Below, piece by piece: positions 59,861 to 64,000 of a DNA stretch of 64,000 nt. Source of the stretch: Candidatus Doudnabacteria bacterium RIFCSPHIGHO2_02_FULL_42_25 (GTDB lineage: Bacteria; Patescibacteria; Doudnabacteria; UBA920; O2-02-FULL-48-8); the NCBI GenBank assembly GCA_001777665.1, contig MFEQ01000004.1:141787-205786 (forward strand), written 5' to 3'. The notes under the pieces were generated by a model. The model made no database searches, was not told where the DNA came from, and saw only the letters and a program-made list of their open reading frames with translations. Numbering within the stretch: the stretch's first letter is position 1; the number at the start of each line of letters is the position of its first letter. The translations under genes and the position numbers were made by a program.

Positions 59861-60652
59861 TTAGGGTATCAAATGGATAGCTACATGCTTGGCATCTGTG
59901 GCGTCAGCAATTCTCTCGCCTTTCTTCATCATTTTTGCATCGTGCAAACTACTAATTAAATTACGACTTTTGTAGATTGGATGCACACTTTTGTAAATAG
60001 CTGCTCGTCTCGCTAAATTATGGTCATCAGGTGCAAAAACAATTTTCTTGTCTGGTCGTCTGAATGATAAAGCTTTCGCTAAATCGAAATCTGAGACTGC
60101 GACAGCACTACACCCTGCATGATGTGCGATATCGAGAATTGAATCGAGCACAGCCTGATTTTTATGGGGACCATGGAGATGTTTGATCTGCCCGCCTGCC
60201 ACGCCTTGTTCAAAAGCCTCAACCGAGGCATGGCGGGCAGGTCCGTATTTGTAACCTGCCACCTCAGCATCCGGGTCTAAAAATTTTTCAGACATGATAC
60301 TGTCAACACGGATATCTTTCGGTAAATTCCTTCCTTTAAAAATTACATGAGTTAGTTTTTTCAATCCTTTCGCCACTTTTGCATGCTCGGCCTGATCAGT
60401 GACGATCCAGTCCACCCCGTTTTTGATCCCAAATTCTAAATCAAGCGGATCTGATAATTCTGACAAGCTTTGAATGATACTGACTGGGCGATGATGTTTT
60501 TTACTCAATTTTTTGACCTGTTCAATTAATTTCGAAGCTAGTGCATAATTCTGATGCGAAATTTGAAACAGCGCACCAGCAATGTCCTTCGCAATCAAAT
60601 GCGAAATCTCATCATCATCCATCCTTGGATTTACAACTGCAATATATTTCAT
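59861..60652 (-). CDS. Pyruvate-kinase-like mini protein
   Basis: 263 residues against about 470 in pyruvate kinase. The N-terminal part SLSELSDPLDLEFGIKNGVD recalls the kinase barrel (D..D..fgv..GVD), and the end ALSFRRPDKKIVFAPDDHNL followed by VHPIY recalls its allosteric C-terminal domain. The key catalytic Lys, Glu and substrate loops are not seen, so activity is doubtful. Residues GPARHASVEAFEQGVAGGQ are a palindrome translation (60188-60242). Overlaps the next gene by 4 bases. Confidence 0.45.
   Translation of the reverse strand: MKYIAVVNPRMDDDEISHLIAKDIAGALFQISHQNYALASKLIEQVKKLSKKHHRPVSIIQSLSELSDPLDLEFGIKNGVDWIVTDQAEHAKVAKGLKKLTHVIFKGRNLPKDIRVDSIMSEKFLDPDAEVAGYKYGPARHASVEAFEQGVAGGQIKHLHGPHKNQAVLDSILDIAHHAGCSAVAVSDFDLAKALSFRRPDKKIVFAPDDHNLARRAAIYKSVHPIYKSRNLISSLHDAKMMKKGERIADATDAKHVAIHLIP
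60188..60242. repeat. Palindromic element inside pyruvate-kinase-like gene
   Basis: TGCCCGCCTGCCACGCCTTG mirrored by GGCATGGCGGGCAGG, in frame. Confidence 0.8.
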
Positions 60653-60930
60653 TTTTTAATAAATTTTATATATTTATAAATAACAATAATAACTACTGTT
60701 AAAATTAATAAATCAAGAACCCACCCAGGTCCAGGTACTCCCTCGCACCGAACATAAGTATCTCTGATAAATTTCGCATGTCCTGTTGGATCTGATCCTG
60801 TATAAATTTCTTGAAAATAGTCTATCTGGCATAAGGTGATTACGCTGACAAAGCCTGTTGCGAAAGCAACAAAAAAGCCCAGGATAAGTGCTAGCAACGA
60901 ATGTCCTAAAATTTGCAATAATTTTTTCAT
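60649..60930 (-). CDS. Small two-span membrane protein (93 aa)
   Basis: From MKKLLQILGHSLLALILGFF at 60930. Two spans (LLALILGFFVAFATGFVSVI and LDLLILTVVIIVIYKYI) with a Cys-containing loop between (ITLCQIDYFQEIY, YVRCEGVPG). Loosely coupled to the 59861 gene by a 4-base overlap. Function unknown. Confidence 0.6.
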   Translation of the reverse strand: MKKLLQILGHSLLALILGFFVAFATGFVSVITLCQIDYFQEIYTGSDPTGHAKFIRDTYVRCEGVPGPGWVLDLLILTVVIIVIYKYIKFIKK

Positions 60931-60967
60931 CTGATTCCAAATGTACTTGAATGAATTATAGCAATAA

Positions 60968-61004
60968 ATTAATAAAAAAACGACCTCGCTTGCGCTGGTC
61001 GCGA
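60968..61004 (-). terminator. Terminator of zinc-ribbon gene
   Basis: CGACCAGCGCAAGCGAGGTCG followed by seven T and ATTA. Confidence 0.8.
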
Positions 61005-61184
61005 TTAGTTGCCGCAGAGCCCGAACGTTGCGTAGTTCATATACGCTTTCTGTTCCTGCGGACTCATGCTTCCATAAGCCCAGGTCATGACGACGAAACA
61101 AACAAGAGCAGCGAGTGTCAGGAACGTTTTTTCTTTCCTACCTGGCGAGTTCCTTACTTGCTTTCCGCAATGTGGACAGTTCAT
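61005..61184 (-). CDS. Small zinc-ribbon membrane protein (59 aa)
   Basis: MNCPHCGKQVRNSPGRKEKT followed by one span (FLTLAALVCFVVMTWAYG) and a short tail ending GLCGN. CPHC is a half zinc ribbon; zinc could be bound with the C-terminal Cys of a partner. The SD AGGAGGA sits 4 bases before the ATG. Terminator right after the stop: a cassette-like unit. Confidence 0.65.
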   Translation of the reverse strand: MNCPHCGKQVRNSPGRKEKTFLTLAALVCFVVMTWAYGSMSPQEQKAYMNYATFGLCGN

Positions 61185-61369
61185 GTCTTCCTCCTGTTAC
61201 CTGGACAGTATCAAAACCCCAAGCATCGGTCAATCCGCCTTCGCTAAAAAGAGCGACCTGACCCAGACCACCCCGGACCGAGATCCTAGGGTCCATTATG
61301 TGGATCCCGGATCGCCCTTCACCTTTGGTGTATTCTAAGGAACGTAGCGTCCGGGATGGGTTTAAAGAG
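61185..61369. other. Intergenic leader with hairpins
   Basis: On the minus strand a GC-rich leader precedes the zinc-ribbon gene with GGTCGCTCTTTTTAGCGAAG (a possible hairpin) and GATCCGGGATCCACATAATG. A short overlapping frame exists, but no gene is supported. Confidence 0.4.
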
Positions 61370-62632
61370 TTAGAAGAGAGAAGATTGTTTTGCTTTTTTT
61401 AAAAGCTTGTCGCGTTCTTTATCTTCGTAAATGTGTATCTTTCCAAAAACGCCATCGTAGCCGCCTTCAATGTGGACTCTGCCTTCTCTGATTCGAATCA
61501 CAGATTCAGCTACCACTGGATCGCTGATTTTCTCAATTTCATCTTTCGGCAAATCCAAAAGAATATCAAACTCTTTGTAGTGAACAGTCATACGCTTATA
61601 AATTTCCAGAACTTTTTTACCGATTCCAGTTCCGTATGTTTCAGCAATCACTTCTTCCAGAGGTATCACACTTTTGAATGGAATCGCGTTCACTGGTTTT
61701 GACGTATTTGTACGATCGGACAAATAGGTAATTCTCGAAAGAACACCCTTAAGTAATTGCTTACCGCAAACGGGACAGATTCCCTTTAACTTTTGGGTTT
61801 GGTCTGGAAGACAACTAAATTTACAGTCCGCATGACCATCTAAATGGTACTTCCCTTCTTCTGGAAAGAACTCAATCGTAAATAAAAATTCTTCCGGGTT
61901 TTTATTCTTTATGACTTTGATAATTTGAGCATATGACAATTTCGATTCTGCAATTTCAAAAACATTAGCTTCACGGCCAAGTTTGCGCAAAGAGTGTGCA
62001 TCAGAATTAGACAATAAAGAATACTTGTCTAGCGCAGAAATCTGCCAGTTCATCTTAGGGTCGGAAGATAAACCAGTCTCTATAGCAAAAATATGCTTGG
62101 CTTGATCGCCAAACGCTTCCTCTACTGAATCAAATCCAGAGAGCGAACCAAACAAGCCAAAGTGAGGAGTCCAAGCGTGGGCTGGAATAATCACACAATT
62201 CGGGTCAGCTTCGAGGACAACTTTGACTAATTCAGGGCTATGGACCCCTATGATGGGGCGACCGTCAGATCGCAAATTACACCCAAGCTTTTCTAAAGAT
62301 TGAATAATTTTATCAACTGCAGCAAAGTTTGGAGCCAAAATCATGTTGTGGATTCGGCGAACTTTATCGCCTTGTTTGTAGATTGAGGAAACCTCTGCGG
62401 ACAATAAAAAATAAGCCTTAGTGGATCGATCTTTCAATTGATAAAGGCCGGGCTTATATTCTTCTAAATTTTCTTTCAGCTCTTTCAGCCAACCAGGATG
62501 GGTAAAGTCACCAGTGCCGATAATGCCTATTCCCTTCTTATCCGCCCATTTACCAATATTCCCAGGGGTTAAGTCCTGGGAACAAGCTCTGGAGTATTTA
62601 CTATGGATTTGTAGGTCAGCAATGATTCTCAT
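61370..62632 (-). CDS. EndoQ-like PHP endonuclease
   Basis: Start MRIIADLQIHSKYSRACS at 62632; further upstream codons are repeat DNA. 420 residues. PHP metal ligands: DLQIHSKYS, GTGDFTHPG, SAEVSS, HAWTPH, SNSDAHS. The C-terminal zinc module CKFSCL ... GICPVCGKQLLKGVLSRI is characteristic of EndoQ, which nicks DNA next to uracil or hypoxanthine. Long known in archaea and some bacteria. Confidence 0.8.
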   Translation of the reverse strand: MRIIADLQIHSKYSRACSQDLTPGNIGKWADKKGIGIIGTGDFTHPGWLKELKENLEEYKPGLYQLKDRSTKAYFLLSAEVSSIYKQGDKVRRIHNMILAPNFAAVDKIIQSLEKLGCNLRSDGRPIIGVHSPELVKVVLEADPNCVIIPAHAWTPHFGLFGSLSGFDSVEEAFGDQAKHIFAIETGLSSDPKMNWQISALDKYSLLSNSDAHSLRKLGREANVFEIAESKLSYAQIIKVIKNKNPEEFLFTIEFFPEEGKYHLDGHADCKFSCLPDQTQKLKGICPVCGKQLLKGVLSRITYLSDRTNTSKPVNAIPFKSVIPLEEVIAETYGTGIGKKVLEIYKRMTVHYKEFDILLDLPKDEIEKISDPVVAESVIRIREGRVHIEGGYDGVFGKIHIYEDKERDKLLKKAKQSSLF

Positions 62633-62647
62633 AAATACGTTAATAGT

Positions 62648-62704
62648 TGTTCGTCGGCGCTGCGCGTATCGTCTAACGTTCACCGATACGCGTGGCGCTG
62701 CCGA
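62648..62704. repeat. Palindromic element, family B
   Basis: TCGGCGCTGCGCGTATCGTC mirrored by CGATACGCGTGGCGCTGCCG. Confidence 0.88.
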
Positions 62705-62717
62705 TGAAAGTAAAACG

Positions 62718-63017
62718 TTAGCTGAGCTCTAGCTTTGCCTTACGTAAATAATGCTGGGCGATGTCGTGGATGTTGTCCTCATCATCTGTCCCGATCAGTT
62801 CAAACTTGAGTTCGGAAAAAAAATCATTCCACCCCTGACGGTCTTTTTCGTAATTCGCTCTGGCTAGCTCAAACACTTCGTCCAATATTTTAGAATTTTC
62901 TGCATTCTCAAATACTTGTTCGCATTCGGCAGTAAGCTTTTCTATAATTTCTTCGAGCTCGTCTTGACCTTGATCGATTTCTTCATCGAAATCGAGTTCA
63001 GAAGTTTGTAAATTCAT
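62718..63017 (-). CDS. Hypothetical acidic protein (99 aa)
   Basis: MNLQTSELDFDEEIDQGQDE, strongly acidic, helical, ends AQHYLRKAKLELS. No motif or span. It is separated from the next upstream ORF by 8 bases and forms a run of small genes from 63511. Function unknown. Confidence 0.5.
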   Translation of the reverse strand: MNLQTSELDFDEEIDQGQDELEEIIEKLTAECEQVFENAENSKILDEVFELARANYEKDRQGWNDFFSELKFELIGTDDEDNIHDIAQHYLRKAKLELS

Positions 63018-63025
63018 TATGTTTT

Positions 63026-63337
63026 TTATTTTAATTTTTCGTCTCTCTCGTCCAATTCCTGCGCGTTACGATGCAAACCTAAGAGTTGCAGCACGGACTG
63101 TTCAGAAAGATTGTTTTCAAAATCATCAATTACGGCCTGTAAATTTTTCAACATTTGATTCCAGGATTTCTTGTGATTTGATTCTGGATAATAAACTTTT
63201 GCCAAGCGCAAAAAATCCCAAATAATGCTTTTGGCTTCCTTCGTCAGATTATGACTTAACGCAAAATACAGCTTCTCAGTTTGTACTAATAATTCTGGTT
63301 GGTTATCGTCTTTTGTATCTTCTTCTATATGTGGCAT
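63026..63337 (-). CDS. Hypothetical helical protein (103 aa)
   Basis: MPHIEEDTKDDNQPELLVQT, helical, soluble, with LGLHRNAQELDERDEKLK at the end. No recognised family. Upstream of 62718 gene in a probable small operon. Confidence 0.5.
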   Translation of the reverse strand: MPHIEEDTKDDNQPELLVQTEKLYFALSHNLTKEAKSIIWDFLRLAKVYYPESNHKKSWNQMLKNLQAVIDDFENNLSEQSVLQLLGLHRNAQELDERDEKLK

Positions 63338-63394
63338 ATCGAATACAACCCATTCTACATAATATAAAAAGGGTTGACAAGAGCGATCAAAAGT

Positions 63395-63511
63395 TTATTC
63401 TACTCCCGTAATTTCACCAATAATGCGATCAAGTCTGGCGCGAGCTTTTTCAGCATCGTTGCCTTTCTCGATTTGTTTGCGCAAACTGCGCATGAGTTTA
63501 ATTTTATTCAT
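63395..63511 (-). CDS. Small basic helical protein (38 aa)
   Basis: MNKIKLMRSLRKQIEKGNDA ... RARLDRIIGEITGVE. One amphipathic helix rich in R and K. No strong SD. Given the lack of family evidence it could also be a spurious ORF. Confidence 0.35.
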   Translation of the reverse strand: MNKIKLMRSLRKQIEKGNDAEKARARLDRIIGEITGVE

Positions 63512-63568
63512 GCCCTTATTGTATATCCTGGAAATAACTAGACAACCAGCGTTTTATCCAAAACAAAA

Positions 63569-63618
63569 AAAGACCCGTTGCTAGGGTCCTGTATCTTTAA
63601 GATAGTACCAGCGGGTCA
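63569..63618 (-). terminator. Terminator of 63597 gene
   Basis: GACCCGCTGGTACTATC ... AACGGGTC followed by seven T, overlapping the stop codon. Confidence 0.75.
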
Positions 63619-63884
63619 AGTAGATTATATTCTGACAATTTTGTCTCTAGTTCACGTTTTAGAAATACTACTTTTTTCTTAATTTGATTGGCTTGCTCTG
63701 GGGTGATGGCTGTATACAGAGCTGTCAGTAAATTCGAATTCTCTACTTCTTTTTGCGCATGTTTGATCTCTTTTTTTAAATTCGTAATATCCGCTTCCAA
63801 GCTTTCTTTCATACTTAAAACGACAATCGGCCCTTCGGCTTGGTTGATCTGATTCATGGTCTCATTCATGTCGTCTTGCTGCAT
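63597..63884 (-). CDS. Hypothetical coiled-coil protein (95 aa)
   Basis: From MQQDDMNETMNQINQAEGPI; a coiled coil runs through about residues 30-90 (LKKEIKHAQKEVENSN, IKKKVVFLKRELETKLSEYN). No membrane span. Function unknown. The 60 bases after 63940 up to the window end hold no supported feature, although ATG at 63991 may start a new plus-strand gene. Confidence 0.55.
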   Translation of the reverse strand: MQQDDMNETMNQINQAEGPIVVLSMKESLEADITNLKKEIKHAQKEVENSNLLTALYTAITPEQANQIKKKVVFLKRELETKLSEYNLLDPLVLS

Positions 63885-64000
63885 ATATGCATCATAGCAC
63901 CATATCGACTTAGAGTATATAGACTGTACAGTTAACACCATACGGTTACATTCTGGTAGTCTAACGGTGACACCTGTTAACTAAACATTTATGAGAACAC

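Overview
The window looks like part of the chromosome of a Patescibacteria/CPR bacterium; I cannot place it to family. Supporting signs are AT-rich DNA with the standard code, many short overlapping genes, core genes that often lack a Shine-Dalgarno (SD) sequence or start next to a -10 box, a very large IleRS carrying an extra domain, a long tmRNA tag, and many single-membrane-anchor or signal-peptide proteins of unknown function. Core anchors are rsmA, a PcrA/UvrD helicase, recO, ileS, argS, smpB, ssrA, infC-rpmI-rplT-map, a dinB-like polymerase, rpoD, dnaG, tRNA-Asn and tRNA-Ser.

Layout. 1-12.3 kb: minus-strand type IV secretion-like (VirB4/PrgI/VirB6-like) envelope genes in two transcription units, interrupted by a PIN nuclease/four-helix-bundle pair set in unusual mirrored microrepeats. 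12.3-25.7 kb: four tiny overlapping genes, rsmA, helicase, an M23 LysM peptidase, a repeat surface protein, recO, ileS and argS. 25.7-29.2 kb: smpB, ssrA and the infC ribosomal operon. 29.2-31.6 kb: a cobalamin-riboswitch-like leader with a small Tat-type lipoprotein and a secreted transcobalamin-like protein. 32-37.9 kb: Y-family polymerase, msrB, a DoxX-like protein and an FAD oxidase. 37.9-42.6 kb: a complete cyoABCDE-type quinol oxidase operon. 42.6-53.7 kb: accessory genes (M50-like protease, deoxyhypusine-synthase-like protein, DUF4173, YdeI, YggT, inositol monophosphatase-like, GIY-YIG, methyltransferase, PAS, DoxX, response regulator). 53.7-64 kb: rpoD, dnaG, NUDIX, DUF212, HAD, a pyruvate-kinase-like mini protein, an EndoQ-like PHP nuclease and small acidic or coiled-coil proteins.

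Two genome-scale patterns stand out. First, several families of short palindromic elements sit between genes and also in frame inside essential genes (rpoD, helicase, rsmA, dinB, msrB and others). Second, about eight genes have visibly richer GC, a textbook AAGGAGG-type ribosome site and usually their own terminator, so they look like single-gene cassettes among core genes that mostly lack an SD. One such gene is flanked by direct repeats, one copy of which holds a palindromic insert that the other lacks. A GIY-YIG gene is bracketed by a tRNA-Asn gene and a copy of its 5' half.

Functionally, the oxidase operon next to an FAD-linked D-lactate/glycolate-type dehydrogenase suggests a short quinone-based respiratory chain. 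The B12-related cluster suggests that cobalamin is scavenged from outside rather than made. All calls come from reading motifs and family resemblance by eye; no database search was run.
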